Below, one piece after another: positions 50,730 through 59,786 of a DNA stretch of 64,000 nt (its first letter is position 1; each line of letters begins with the position of its first letter). The DNA lies in assembly GCA_964503885.1 (NCBI GenBank), contig CAZDCD010000011.1, positions 80,600 through 144,599 on the forward strand. The letters run 5' to 3'. The notes under the pieces are model-generated. The model made no database searches. It had not been told where the DNA came from and saw only the letters and a program-made list of their open reading frames with translations. The DNA comes from CAZDCD01 sp964503885 (GTDB lineage Bacteria > Bacteroidota > Bacteroidia > Bacteroidales > UBA10428). Position numbers and translations under genes: made by a program.

Positions 50730-52064
50730 ATGCGTAAAAAATTGAAAGACAGATTGTTCATCGCAGTGTTGATTCTTCAGCTTGGAGGGATTTCACATCT
50801 TTTTGCGCAACCGGATACCACCGGTGCCAACAGATATATCCTTATCTTCACTGTCGATACCAATTGGGAAGGATATACAGGGCCGGTACCCGGGGATACA
50901 TATTCTGTAAACTATACTGATAACCGCATTACAGCTGTAAATGAGGTTAGAAATGTTGAAGACGGCCTCAATACGGTGTACCTTTCAAAAGACCTTTTTA
51001 CCGGTACTGAACCGTTAGATCCGCTGTTATTCACCTTTACATTCATGAAAGCCGGGGAAAATTGCCTGCTGAAGGCAGGGAACCTTGCTGCAGACAGAAC
51101 AGGGGATACAATAGTATTTACCCGCATTGAGGCACAGCCTGTGGATGTGCTGTACGAAAAAAGTGAACTGTGCGCGAACTCGGATGAAATCCTGGTACCT
51201 TCACTTTCGCAGCCTGCGGTGGATATACGGTATTCGGCCGACAGTGTGCTTTCCGTCAACAGCACCACAGGAGAAATTTCGTTCGCCGGTAAACCGGCCG
51301 GTCGATATACCATACATTTTGCAAGCAGTTATTGCCTTCAAAATAATGCCGATACCATCATTATAGTTCCCCCACCCTCTTTTTCCATCGAAACCAGCAG
51401 GAAGATCTGCGCGGGAACTGTTATCGAACTCATGCCGGTAGCTGAAACCGGCGAATGGTTCTCATGGTCGGATGGCTCGGATACCAGGAGCATTTCGGTA
51501 ACCCAGCCGGGGGAATATACTGTTACCGCAAAGAATGAATATGGATGTACACGATCAGAGACAGTGCATGTGGATCTTAAAACCATAGCTGTGGAGGAAC
51601 TCGACACCAAAGTTACCGATGCTGACTGTTATCTTCCTGGTAAAGTGGATATCAACACATTATTGGTTATGAACGCAGCATTGCCCCTGCAATATCACCT
51701 TGAAAACGAGGTCACCGGTGAAATTCTCCGGGAAACGGATAGCCTGAGGGAGGGTGATTACCTGCTTGCGGTAGAAGATGCCGACGGATGCCATACCCAT
51801 GCTCAGAATACGATATCGGTACGAAAAAACTGCCTGAACGATTACCCGGTATTCTCACCCAATACCGATGGCAGAGACGATGATTATTTCATTCCTTACG
51901 AGGGAGAGGCCATTGTTTACGACAGGAATGGTATTGTACGAAACAAATTTACGGCTCCTGCCTATTGGGACGGAACCGACAGCAACGGGAATGCACTCCC
52001 TATGGGGACCTACCTTATCCTTGTCGGTAAAAAAGAGGTTATCAATATCACTATAATTAAATAG
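50730..52064 (+). CDS. Secreted protein with type B (gliding-associated) C-terminal domain
   Basis: A 444-residue exported protein. Signal peptide LFIAVLILQLGGISHLFAQ. Residues 25-160 form a beta-rich region that may be cohesin-like (AENCLLKAGNLA-type strands), followed by two Ig-like modules with Cys (SELCANSDEILVPSL, SRKICAGTVIELMPV) and a SprB-like stretch (KVTDADCYLPGKVDIN). The last 75 residues, CLNDYPVFSPNTDGRDDDY then GTYLILVGKKEVINITIIK, are the gliding-motility-associated C-terminal domain used by T9SS. The same domain type ends the anti-sigma-like protein of this locus. It follows the PKD adhesin by 97 bp on the same strand, so the two and the PorP/SprF gene may form one operon. Confidence 0.85.
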   Translation: MRKKLKDRLFIAVLILQLGGISHLFAQPDTTGANRYILIFTVDTNWEGYTGPVPGDTYSVNYTDNRITAVNEVRNVEDGLNTVYLSKDLFTGTEPLDPLLFTFTFMKAGENCLLKAGNLAADRTGDTIVFTRIEAQPVDVLYEKSELCANSDEILVPSLSQPAVDIRYSADSVLSVNSTTGEISFAGKPAGRYTIHFASSYCLQNNADTIIIVPPPSFSIETSRKICAGTVIELMPVAETGEWFSWSDGSDTRSISVTQPGEYTVTAKNEYGCTRSETVHVDLKTIAVEELDTKVTDADCYLPGKVDINTLLVMNAALPLQYHLENEVTGEILRETDSLREGDYLLAVEDADGCHTHAQNTISVRKNCLNDYPVFSPNTDGRDDDYFIPYEGEAIVYDRNGIVRNKFTAPAYWDGTDSNGNALPMGTYLILVGKKEVINITIIK

Positions 52065-52231
52065 CATATCCGGTACCGGGATCCTCCGGGCACCTATCCC
52101 CTGTCTTATAATAGTTTTGCAGCTAACCTGTTACATTACATTGGCAGTCAAATGATTTTTGCCGGGCAAATCGGTTTACAAAATCAATTTCTTGGTTTAA
52201 TTTTACACGGTAACCATTCAACAAGGTTCTT

Positions 52232-54235
52232 ATGCCAGAAACTATTGCCGGAAAAAGGATTACTGAATTGCGCAAGGTCCTGAACGAGCATAATTACAGC
52301 TATTATGTACTTTCACAACCTTCGATCAGCGATTTTGAATACGATAAGCTCATGCAGGAGCTGATCGATCTGGAAAAAACCCATCCCGAATTTTATGATC
52401 CTGATTCGCCTTCACAACGGGTAGGTAACGATATCAGCAACGAGTTTGAACAGGCAGTTCATCTTTATCCCATGCTTTCACTTGATAATACATATTCAAA
52501 AGAAGAGCTGAGAGAATTTCATGAACGCATAAAAAAAACGATCGGTGAAGATGTGGAATACGTTTGTGAGCTGAAGTACGACGGAGCTTCTATAAGCCTG
52601 ATATATGAGAATGGCCGTCTTACCCAGGCTATAACACGGGGGGATGGCGAAAAAGGCGATAATGTGATCAACAATGTAAAAACAATACGAAGTATTCCGT
52701 TACACCTTAAAGGTTCTGGATATCCTGCCAAATTTGTGATAAGAGGGGAAATAATTCTTCCCCGGCCGGGTTTTGAGAAAATGAACAGGGAAAGGGAAGA
52801 GGCCGGAGAGCAACCTTTCGCCAATCCCCGCAACGCAGCTTCGGGGACATTAAAGATGCAGAACTCATCACTGGTTGCCAAACGCCCGCTCGATTGTTTC
52901 CTGTACAATCTTGCAGGAGAAGATCTTCCGTTTGATACCCACTTTAGAAACATGCTAAAAGCAAAGGAGTGGGGTTTCAAAGTCCCCGAATTCATTACCA
53001 GGTGTTCATCACTGGATGAAGTATTTGCATTTATTGATCATTGGGAAACCGAACGAAAAAATCTGCTCTTTCAGATTGACGGAATAGTGATTAAAGTCAA
53101 CAGGTATGATCAGCAGGACCGTCTCGGTTTCACGGCCAAATCACCCCGGTGGGCAATTGCCTATAAATACAAAGCCGAACAGGCGCTTACCAGGCTCTTG
53201 TCCATTGATTACCAGGTAGGACGCACCGGCGCCATAACACCCGTGGCCAATCTTCAACCTGTAAAACTGGCCGGAACGACTGTGAAAAGGGCATCCCTGC
53301 ATAATGCCGACCAGATCGCATTGCTGGATATCCGCATTGATGATATGGTATACATTGAAAAGGGAGGGGAGATCATTCCCAAGGTGGTAGGTGTGGAAAA
53401 ATCGGCCAGGAGTATTTTTTCACAGCCTGTCAAATACATTGAATTCTGTCCGGAATGCAACACGAGGCTTATCAGGAATGAAGGGGAAGCAAAACATTAC
53501 TGTCCGAATGAAAGTGGCTGTCCGCCCCAGCGCAAAGGAAAAATAGAACATTTTGTGTCCAGAAAAGCCATGGATATAGGTATGGCGGAGGCTACCATAG
53601 AACAACTGTATGATCGGGGATTGATTTCAAATGCAGCTGATCTTTACGACCTGAAAAAGGAAGATCTGCTAAAACTGGACCGTTTTGCCGAAAGATCGGC
53701 AGAAAATCTCATTAACAGCATCGGGAAGTCAAAAAAAGTGCCTTTTGAACGAGTATTGTATGCGCTGGGTATACGATATGTAGGGGAAACCGTGGCGAAA
53801 AAACTGGCAAATCATTTTGTAACGATCGATCAATTATTCACTGCTCTATTTGAAGACCTGGTGGAAGCAGAGGAGATCGGTGATAAGATTGCGGTAAGCC
53901 TACTGGACTATTTTCGCGATGAGCAAAATAAAGAAATGATTGAACGTCTGAAAAAAGCAGGATTGCAGCTTAAGATCGGTGAGGGCGGAATAAAAAAAAT
54001 ATCCGATAAACTTAACGGCAAAACTTTTGTCATTTCAGGTGTGTTTGCCAGGTTCTCACGCGACCGGTTGAAGAAACTTATAGAGCTTCATGGCGGAAAA
54101 AATTCCGGTTCAATTTCATCGAAAACCGATTTTGTGCTTGCCGGTGAAAATATGGGTCCTGCCAAACTGCAAAAAGCAAAAAACCTCGGGGTATCGATTT
54201 TAGGCGAAGAGGATTTTCTGAAAATGATTGAATAA
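52232..54235 (+). CDS. ligA: NAD-dependent DNA ligase
   Basis: Seals nicks in replication and repair through an AMP-enzyme intermediate. It has 667 residues with all LigA parts in order: the Ia domain with DFEYDKLMQEL, the adenylation motif CELKYDGAS with the reactive Lys near 115, TRGDGEKGDNV and VIRGEIILPRPGF, the OB fold (TGAITPVANLQPV), a Cys4 zinc finger (CPECNTRL and CPNESGC), the HhH domain (ALGIRYVGETVAKKLA) and a C-terminal BRCT (GKTFVISGVFARFSRDRLKK). It is a lone gene with an A+T-rich upstream spacer. Confidence 0.98.
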   Translation: MPETIAGKRITELRKVLNEHNYSYYVLSQPSISDFEYDKLMQELIDLEKTHPEFYDPDSPSQRVGNDISNEFEQAVHLYPMLSLDNTYSKEELREFHERIKKTIGEDVEYVCELKYDGASISLIYENGRLTQAITRGDGEKGDNVINNVKTIRSIPLHLKGSGYPAKFVIRGEIILPRPGFEKMNREREEAGEQPFANPRNAASGTLKMQNSSLVAKRPLDCFLYNLAGEDLPFDTHFRNMLKAKEWGFKVPEFITRCSSLDEVFAFIDHWETERKNLLFQIDGIVIKVNRYDQQDRLGFTAKSPRWAIAYKYKAEQALTRLLSIDYQVGRTGAITPVANLQPVKLAGTTVKRASLHNADQIALLDIRIDDMVYIEKGGEIIPKVVGVEKSARSIFSQPVKYIEFCPECNTRLIRNEGEAKHYCPNESGCPPQRKGKIEHFVSRKAMDIGMAEATIEQLYDRGLISNAADLYDLKKEDLLKLDRFAERSAENLINSIGKSKKVPFERVLYALGIRYVGETVAKKLANHFVTIDQLFTALFEDLVEAEEIGDKIAVSLLDYFRDEQNKEMIERLKKAGLQLKIGEGGIKKISDKLNGKTFVISGVFARFSRDRLKKLIELHGGKNSGSISSKTDFVLAGENMGPAKLQKAKNLGVSILGEEDFLKMIE

Positions 54236-54333
54236 GCGATTAAAGGTTTTGGAAAGCATTCAGATGTTGAATTACCTCTGGTGAGGTGAAATCAGACTGA
54301 CTCATTTTCTGCCTTATATCAGCTAATTTTATG

Positions 54334-54439
54334 TCAGGCCTTCAGCCTGAATTGTCCTTGTACATGTCTGTTCCCACGGTTTCACCCTGGGTTTTGATAT
54401 CTCGGCCCTTCAGGCTGAAGATGAATTCAATAGTATGTG
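54334..54439 (-). repeat. Left direct repeat flanking the Y1 transposase
   Basis: About 106 bp, beginning TCAGGCCTTCAGCCTGA and ending near CAATAGTATGTG. It contains the stem TCAGGC/GCCTGA, CACCCTGGGTTTTGATAT, and CTTCAGGCTGAAGATGAAT. It matches 54874-54979 base for base over most of its length and overlaps the last codons of the transposase. Confidence 0.8.
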
Positions 54440-54858
54440 CAAGATAGCCTGATTAATTCTTCCACCTCTTTCTGGTATGACACTTTTCGATGATGCATTT
54501 TTTGATTTGCAATATATTGTTTGACCACATTGACATTTGAACTGCTGACCGAAAAAGCTCCATAACCGCCCTGCCAGGAGAATTTCGAACAACTTTCCAT
54601 ATTATCTTTTACCCATTTAGAGGTACATTTTTTCAATTCTTCCACCACTTTTGCTATGGCATAATTCTTTGAAAGACGAAATAAAACATGTACATGATCT
54701 GAAACAGAATTGATACTAATTGCCGGACTTTCCAATTTTTTTAATATCCCTGAGATATAACTATGCAATTTCGTTTCCCATTTCAGATTAATAGATGGTT
54801 GCCTTTCTTTTGTTCCGAAAACTAGATGTACATAGATTTGCGATAGTGACTGTCCCAT
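54427..54858 (-). CDS. IS200-like Y1 transposase (REP-associated, RAYT type)
   Basis: A 143-residue HuH single-strand transposase. N-terminal SLSQIYVHLVFGTKERQPSI, the paired-His motif SDHVHVLFRLSK (HUH-like HVH) near residue 58, and QYIANQKMHHRKVSY near the end that holds the catalytic Tyr region are typical of the IS200/RAYT group. The gene is bracketed by two direct copies of a palindromic repeat about 106 bp long, as expected for REP-associated transposases that mobilise short hairpins instead of a full insertion sequence. The frame is intact, so it may be active. Confidence 0.9.
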   Translation of the reverse strand: MGQSLSQIYVHLVFGTKERQPSINLKWETKLHSYISGILKKLESPAISINSVSDHVHVLFRLSKNYAIAKVVEELKKCTSKWVKDNMESCSKFSWQGGYGAFSVSSSNVNVVKQYIANQKMHHRKVSYQKEVEELIRLSCTYY

Positions 54859-54873
54859 AACGTATATTTTGTT

Positions 54874-54979
54874 TCAGGCCTTCAGCCTGAGTTGTCTGTG
54901 TACTGATTTGTCGCCAGGGTTACACCCTGGGTTTGATATTTCAGCCTTTCAGGCTGAAGATGAATGCAATAGAACGTGA
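54874..54979 (-). repeat. Right direct repeat flanking the Y1 transposase
   Basis: Same orientation and order as the left copy: TCAGGCCTTCAGCCTGA, then CCAGGGT-TAC-ACCCTGG hairpin, GTTTGATATT, and TTCAGGCTGAAGATGAAT, ending CAATAGAACGTG. It lies 16 bp upstream of the transposase start and may hold its expression signals. Confidence 0.8.
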
Positions 54980-55115
54980 ATGAAAAATCAGATTAAGCTT
55001 GCTATAAACATTCAATATTAATTTTTTTTTTTATATTACGATCAAATCAGTCCTGCTATAATTACATGGGAAATTATACGACCAGATTCAGCCATTTCAT
55101 CGATTCCTGGCTTAA

Positions 55116-55201
55116 GTGCCAGGCTTTCAGCCTGGCACAGCATAACCCGGGGCCCAGCCCCGGGCAGTGAACCCACAATGAGCCTCACCCTGAAGGGGTG
55201 A
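55116..55201. repeat. REP-like palindrome cluster
   Basis: Three adjacent hairpins: GTGCCAGGCT-TTC-AGCCTGGCAC (10-bp perfect, 55116-55138), CCCGGGGC-CCA-GCCCCGGG (55146-55164) and TCACCC-TGAAG-GGGTGA (55185-55201). They share the CAGGCT/AGCCTG theme with the transposase-flanking repeats. Together with those repeats they fill the 493-bp gap 54859-55351, where no further gene is seen. Confidence 0.65.
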
Positions 55202-55351
55202 CACTGCTTATCGCCAAAAAAATCTATATGTTCCATATCCAAAGTCTTCTTCATTGCAGGAAAACAACCGGTTTTTTCCAATTCTCTCCCTCTTGCTATT
55301 TTTCCCTGCCCCGGTGTATATTAATCCGCGTAAAATTCTTAAAATTGTACC

Positions 55352-56002
55352 ATGAAATTCATGAGCAGGGTAAAGGAATATTATGGTAAACGTATGCTGA
55401 ACAGCAGGTTCAGACAGAATGTACACCACACCAGGGTGTGCAACATTAATGAAGCCAAATCTGTTGGTATCCTTTACAATGCTACGAATCCGGTAAGTTT
55501 CGAGATAATCAAGACATTCACCAAGGTGCTGATGCAGAAAAAAATAGAAGTATCTGCACTGGGGTATGTCAACAGCAAAAAGCTTATCGATCATTACCTG
55601 TACCGGAAAGGATACGATTTTTTTACACGGAATGAGCTGAACTGGTTTTACAAGCCAGCAAGCATAACCGTGCAGGAATTCATTAAAAGGCCTTTCGATA
55701 TCCTCATCAATCTCAGCCTCGAGAATTATTATCCGATTCAATACATCACTGCCCTTTCCTCCTCATCTTTTAAGGTTGGTAAGCTCTTAGGTGAACCTTT
55801 TTACATGGACATGATGATCGACATAGAGAAGGAAAAGAAGGCCATGAAAGAACTGAAGGAAGAGATCACCGAAGGCAAAAGGGTCAACGGGACTAAACGT
55901 GAGATAGAGGAAGAAATAGAAAAAAAAGTGGAGATTGAATTGCAGCTTAATTTTCTGATCAACCAGATCATGCATTACCTTTCAATCCTAAAAAGTAATT
56001 AA
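55352..56002 (+). CDS. DUF6913-like protein upstream of dapA
   Basis: A 216-residue cytosolic protein that I recognise only as a Bacteroidota-type hypothetical (DUF6913-like). It has a Rossmann-like central part with SVGILYNATNPVSFEIIKTF, KKIEVSALGYVNSKK, and FDILINLSLENYYPIQYITA, and a long charged, probably coiled C-terminus with many Glu/Lys (residues about 155-195, for example EKEKKAMKELKEEITEG). No catalytic motif is evident. Its stop is 3 bp from the dapA start, so the two are co-translated, which hints at a link to lysine or diaminopimelate metabolism without proof. Confidence 0.75.
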   Translation: MKFMSRVKEYYGKRMLNSRFRQNVHHTRVCNINEAKSVGILYNATNPVSFEIIKTFTKVLMQKKIEVSALGYVNSKKLIDHYLYRKGYDFFTRNELNWFYKPASITVQEFIKRPFDILINLSLENYYPIQYITALSSSSFKVGKLLGEPFYMDMMIDIEKEKKAMKELKEEITEGKRVNGTKREIEEEIEKKVEIELQLNFLINQIMHYLSILKSN

Positions 56003-56005
56003 CTC

Positions 56006-56887
56006 ATGCCGCAGTTTAAATTTGTGGGAACAGGTGTTGCCATTATTACTCCCTTCAGGGAAGATGGCAGTATTGACTTCAAATCACTTGGAAAACTGAT
56101 CGAACATCTGGTTGCCGGTGGAATTGAATATATCGTTGCACTGGGTACAACAGGTGAAAATGCAACGCTTTCGAAAGATGAGAAGAAAGCCGTCGTTAAT
56201 TTTGTAGTGGATATTGTGGACAAGCGCCTTCCGGTTGTTGCGGGTATCGGCGGGAACAATACACAGGAAATCGTTGATATTATACACGATACCGATTTTG
56301 AAGGTATTGATGCAATATTGTCTGTTGCCCCGTATTATAACAAACCATCGCAAAAAGGCTTATACATGCATTTCAAATCCATAGCAACTGCTTCCCCCCT
56401 GCCTGTGATCCTCTATAATGTGCCCGGGAGAACGAGTTCGAACATTTCGGCAGAAACCACCGTAAGCCTTGCACGCGACTGTAAAAATATTGTGGCAATA
56501 AAAGAAGCATCGGGTGATTTTGTTCAGATCATGCATATCATTAAAAATAGGCCCAAAAATTTTTATGTGATCTCAGGCGATGATGCCCTGACCCTTCCGA
56601 TGATAGCGATCGGTGCATCAGGTGTAATTTCGGTTATTGCCAATGCTTTTCCGAAAGAATACTCTGAAATGGTTCGACATGCGCTTGGTTGTGATCTGAT
56701 GAAAGCAGGCGAGCTGCATTATGGCCTTTTTGAACTCATGAAAGCATTGTTTGCCGAAGGAAACCCTGCGGGTGTTAAAGCAGCGCTCGATGTGCTTGGT
56801 ATCGCTAAAAACCATGTACGCCTGCCCCTGGTTCCTGTCAGTGACGAACTCTACAAAAAAATCGAGCAGTTGATAAAAAAAAGGTAA
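56006..56887 (+). CDS. dapA: 4-hydroxy-tetrahydrodipicolinate synthase
   Basis: Condenses pyruvate with aspartate semialdehyde, first step to diaminopimelate and lysine. 293 residues, normal. Class I aldolase signatures: GVAIITPFREDGSID, IVALGTTGENATLSKDE near 44 (the Thr-Thr pair), ILYNVPGRTSSNI near 135 (catalytic Tyr), and IKEASGD near 165 with the Schiff-base Lys at 166. It is second in a two-gene unit with the DUF6913-like protein, and its stop is 9 bp from the convergent barrel gene. Confidence 0.97.
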   Translation: MPQFKFVGTGVAIITPFREDGSIDFKSLGKLIEHLVAGGIEYIVALGTTGENATLSKDEKKAVVNFVVDIVDKRLPVVAGIGGNNTQEIVDIIHDTDFEGIDAILSVAPYYNKPSQKGLYMHFKSIATASPLPVILYNVPGRTSSNISAETTVSLARDCKNIVAIKEASGDFVQIMHIIKNRPKNFYVISGDDALTLPMIAIGASGVISVIANAFPKEYSEMVRHALGCDLMKAGELHYGLFELMKALFAEGNPAGVKAALDVLGIAKNHVRLPLVPVSDELYKKIEQLIKKR

Positions 56888-56896
56888 GCTGTTGCT

Positions 56897-57433
56897 TCAC
56901 TCAAAAGTATAGGCAATGCCTATTGACGCATTTAAGGGAATAGGTGTTGCAGACCCAAAAATCACATCTGCCCTGATCCCAACCGGCAGAGTCAGGTTTT
57001 CTGTCAGGAGTATTTCATAGCCTGCCCCGAACAAAATTCCGGGAACCACACCCGACCCGTTTGTAAATATTCTTAAATCGATTCCCGGCTGCACATAAAA
57101 ATTGTTTTTCTGCAGCTTTACCGATGGTCCGAGAAACACTGTGGAGATATCCCCCCAGCGGTAGTATGTGCCGTAGGCTGTTCCGTATCGTTCCTCCCAG
57201 TAATACAGCCGGTGAAAGCCAATCTCACCGCCGATACTTATCCCATCACGTACCGGATAAAATCCATAAACAAATCCGCCATAGCTAAACTGGTCCCAGT
57301 CCTCGAGCACCGTTTCCATGGCCTTTTCCACATCCACCACAGTAACCCCTGCAATGGCATTCAATCCGATTTGCTGTGCACCGGTTGTGATCATAGCAAA
57401 CAGTGAAATCACTAAAATGGATAGCTGTTTCAT
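56897..57433 (-). CDS. Small outer-membrane beta-barrel protein
   Basis: A 178-residue exported protein: signal peptide QLSILVISLFAMITTGAQQ, then amphipathic strands such as YGGFVYGFYPVRDGISIGGE, STVFLGPSVKLQKNNFYVQ and TLPVGIRADVIFGSATPI, ending NASIGIAYTFE. The pattern matches small outer-membrane porin-like barrels (OMP_b-brl type) of 8 strands. No specific family or function is recognised. It is convergent with dapA and divergent from the barrel-like gene at 57592. Confidence 0.75.
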   Translation of the reverse strand: MKQLSILVISLFAMITTGAQQIGLNAIAGVTVVDVEKAMETVLEDWDQFSYGGFVYGFYPVRDGISIGGEIGFHRLYYWEERYGTAYGTYYRWGDISTVFLGPSVKLQKNNFYVQPGIDLRIFTNGSGVVPGILFGAGYEILLTENLTLPVGIRADVIFGSATPIPLNASIGIAYTFE

Positions 57434-57560
57434 GATGGATCTTTTGGATTTTCATCGAAAGATACAGTTTTTTACTTTTCTATGAAAAAACAAGGTACTA
57501 ATTTTCATTCCTGAAAGCCATAAAATCCGAATTTCATCCCTGATTTGGGCGAATAATTCT

Positions 57561-57568
57561 TAATTTTG
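57561..57568 (+). promoter_or_regulatory. -7 promoter box upstream of the barrel-like gene at 57592
   Basis: TAATTTTG matches TAnnTTTG and lies 23 bp upstream of the ATG at 57592. A TTG lies only 13 bp further upstream, too close for a standard -33 element. Confidence 0.5.
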
Positions 57569-57591
57569 TCATCATCCATTAAAATCGTCTT

Positions 57592-58383
57592 ATGAAAACC
57601 AATCTGCTGTGTATTTGTCTGGTCGCCTGTCTTATCATCTTAGTGAGGCAGGATATCTTCTCACAGCCTTCTTTCACTTTTTTTGGCAATAACCGCAGTG
57701 ACGCGGGTCTGTCCTACAACTTTTTTGTCGGGGAGGATGCAGATGCATTTGGAACCACAATCAATGGTTTTGGATCAGGATTTTTGCTGGATATGTTTAC
57801 AGGAAGGTATTCCATTGATTTTCTGACTTTCGGTACAAAAAACATCAACCTCAGCCTGGGAGTCGGACTGGCCCTGTCAAAATACCGTTTTTCGGAAAAC
57901 CTGCTGGTGCAGAAGGAAAATGACATGGTAATATATACTATAGATACTGATCCTGCGCATGACTATGGATCGGGATTTTTCAGTTACGGAAAAAGCAAGC
58001 TCATTTACGGTTCGGTATACCTGCCCGCTAACCTGAATATAAGCATTAAGGAATTGTATTTTTCGGCAGGTGTTTTAGTCGATCAGTACCTCAGCGGAAA
58101 GTTCAAGCGCAAATTTTTGGAGGACGGGAACAAGCAGATTGTGGTCGAACGCAACGACAATTTTAATGACTATTTCCTGAATAAATCCAAATACGGGGTG
58201 AACGCCCTGATCATGCATAAAAAAAGCGGATTCGGAATCGGCTTCACCTATATGCTTACACCCTTCTTTGATGAGGATCACGGACCTTCAATTAACGAAG
58301 CCAGGGTTTCACTGACCTACAAGTTTAAGAAGGTTTCCAAGAAAAAGAAAGCGGAAAATGATTCAGAGGAGGTAGATTTATAA
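57592..58383 (+). CDS. Predicted outer-membrane protein, unknown
   Basis: A 263-residue exported protein (signal LLCICLVACLIILVRQDIFSQ). Many alternating Gly/aromatic strands (GFGSGFLLDMFTGRYSIDFL, NLSLGVGLALSKYRF, SGFGIGFTYMLTPFF) suggest a barrel, and ASVSLTYKFKK-like ARVSLTYKFKK closes the fold before a charged Lys/Glu tail that is unusual after an OMP C-terminal strand. I do not recognise a family. The next gene starts 17 bp later, so the two are likely co-transcribed. Confidence 0.7.
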   Translation: MKTNLLCICLVACLIILVRQDIFSQPSFTFFGNNRSDAGLSYNFFVGEDADAFGTTINGFGSGFLLDMFTGRYSIDFLTFGTKNINLSLGVGLALSKYRFSENLLVQKENDMVIYTIDTDPAHDYGSGFFSYGKSKLIYGSVYLPANLNISIKELYFSAGVLVDQYLSGKFKRKFLEDGNKQIVVERNDNFNDYFLNKSKYGVNALIMHKKSGFGIGFTYMLTPFFDEDHGPSINEARVSLTYKFKKVSKKKKAENDSEEVDL

Positions 58384-58400
58384 CTATACGTTCCGCAAAA

Positions 58401-59786
58401 ATGGGTTCTCTGTTCAATATTCAGTACAAATCAGCACATTCGTTTTCAATCGCAGTGAATTCAGTCAAGGCAGGAACCATAGGCCTTGCTTGTCTATGTA
58501 TACTGAGTTCCTGTCGTCAACATTCGTCCGGCCAAACCGGAAAAGCCCGGCTGAAAACAGAATATTGTATACGCGACACAGGCAATTCCTACGAACTTTA
58601 CCTCCCTGAGAATTACAGTGCCTGCAAATCCGTACCGGTTATCATTATCCTCGATCCGCACGGATCGGGAAAGCATGCCATAAAGCAATTCATAAAAACC
58701 GCCGGACAATACCATTGCATGCTGGCAGCTTCGAACCAGGTGAGAAACAATTTTGATGGGTTCATCGGCTCAATCCAAACACTGATCGGGGATATTCAAA
58801 CGAAATTTCCGTTTGCCGGCACTGTATATATTGCCGGGTTCTCGGGAGGTGCAAGGATGGCGCTTGCCTATGCGCAAAGCCATAAAACAGGAGGTATCCT
58901 GGCTTGCGGAGCATTGGCCGGTAAAGATCAGGTAAAGGCGATTCCTGCAACTATCTTTTCCATTACCGGTATGGGTGATTTTAATTTTTCCGAGACAGCT
59001 GTTTTTCTGCTCAATCCCGGATCCATACCCCCAAACTTAAAGATAGAGTTCACCGCCGAAATACATGAATGGCCCTCCTCCGATATGCTGGCATGGGCGA
59101 TGGGATTTTTCATTCTCGGCAGTGAGGACACCGGGTCAGGATGTATTGATCGCAAAAAATTGCTTGATGAGTTCTGTCAGACCTCAGCTGCCAGGATCGA
59201 TTCACTGGTCCGGAGCCACAGCCTTCTTCAGGCTTCGGTAAGCTGCCGGAACATTGGTTCCATGAAAAATGCATCATACACAAGACATCTGCGCAAATCA
59301 TGCGATTCCATTGCAGCCAGCAAGGGATTGAATGAAGAAATGGCTCTGCTGGGCAGTAGCCTTCAGTTTGAATTTAAAGCCAGGGAAGCCTATTATAACG
59401 CATTGACCACGAAGGAACCAGAATGGTGGAAACACGAGATCGGAGAGCTCAACAGATTGATCGATAATTCAACCGAAAGGTATACAAAATATACATACAT
59501 AAGGATCAAAGCATACCTGGGCATAGTATGCTATACAATAGAAAAAAATTTATTGCAGACCGGCGATCTCGATAAGGCGGCAAAAATACTGGCCATTTAC
59601 CGGTTGGCTGAGCCTGAAAACCCGGATATGTTCTATTTTTCGGCAGTTTATTCTTATAAAAGAGGAAATACTGCGGAAGCTGAAAAGCTCTTAAAACAGG
59701 CGGTGAACAGGGGTTATTCGGATACCCTGCAGATCCATCACGATTTTCCGCAACGCATGATTGAAAAATTTTCAGCAACCGAATAA
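58401..59786 (+). CDS. Lipoprotein with alpha/beta-hydrolase fold and TPR-like tail
   Basis: About 461 residues from the ATG at 58401, or about 442 if it begins at a GTG (58458) closer to the signal peptide (AGTIGLACLCILSSC, lipobox Cys 38). The central part resembles a predicted esterase: VPVIIILDPHGSGKHAIKQF, and VYIAGFSGGARMALAYAQ near residue 148, with the nucleophile elbow G-F-S-G-G. The C-terminal 130 residues are helical, with TPR-like pairs (DKAAKILAIYRLAEPENPDM, KRGNTAEAEKLLKQAVNRGY). A mature lipoprotein on the periplasmic or outer-surface side is likely; the substrate is unknown. It follows the predicted barrel by 17 bp. Confidence 0.78.
   Translation: MGSLFNIQYKSAHSFSIAVNSVKAGTIGLACLCILSSCRQHSSGQTGKARLKTEYCIRDTGNSYELYLPENYSACKSVPVIIILDPHGSGKHAIKQFIKTAGQYHCMLAASNQVRNNFDGFIGSIQTLIGDIQTKFPFAGTVYIAGFSGGARMALAYAQSHKTGGILACGALAGKDQVKAIPATIFSITGMGDFNFSETAVFLLNPGSIPPNLKIEFTAEIHEWPSSDMLAWAMGFFILGSEDTGSGCIDRKKLLDEFCQTSAARIDSLVRSHSLLQASVSCRNIGSMKNASYTRHLRKSCDSIAASKGLNEEMALLGSSLQFEFKAREAYYNALTTKEPEWWKHEIGELNRLIDNSTERYTKYTYIRIKAYLGIVCYTIEKNLLQTGDLDKAAKILAIYRLAEPENPDMFYFSAVYSYKRGNTAEAEKLLKQAVNRGYSDTLQIHHDFPQRMIEKFSATE

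Noticed and set aside
55208..55741. Minus-strand frame of 177 codons across the DUF6913-like start
   Set aside because: It overlaps the better-supported plus gene that is coupled to dapA by a 3-bp gap, and its translation shows no domain.
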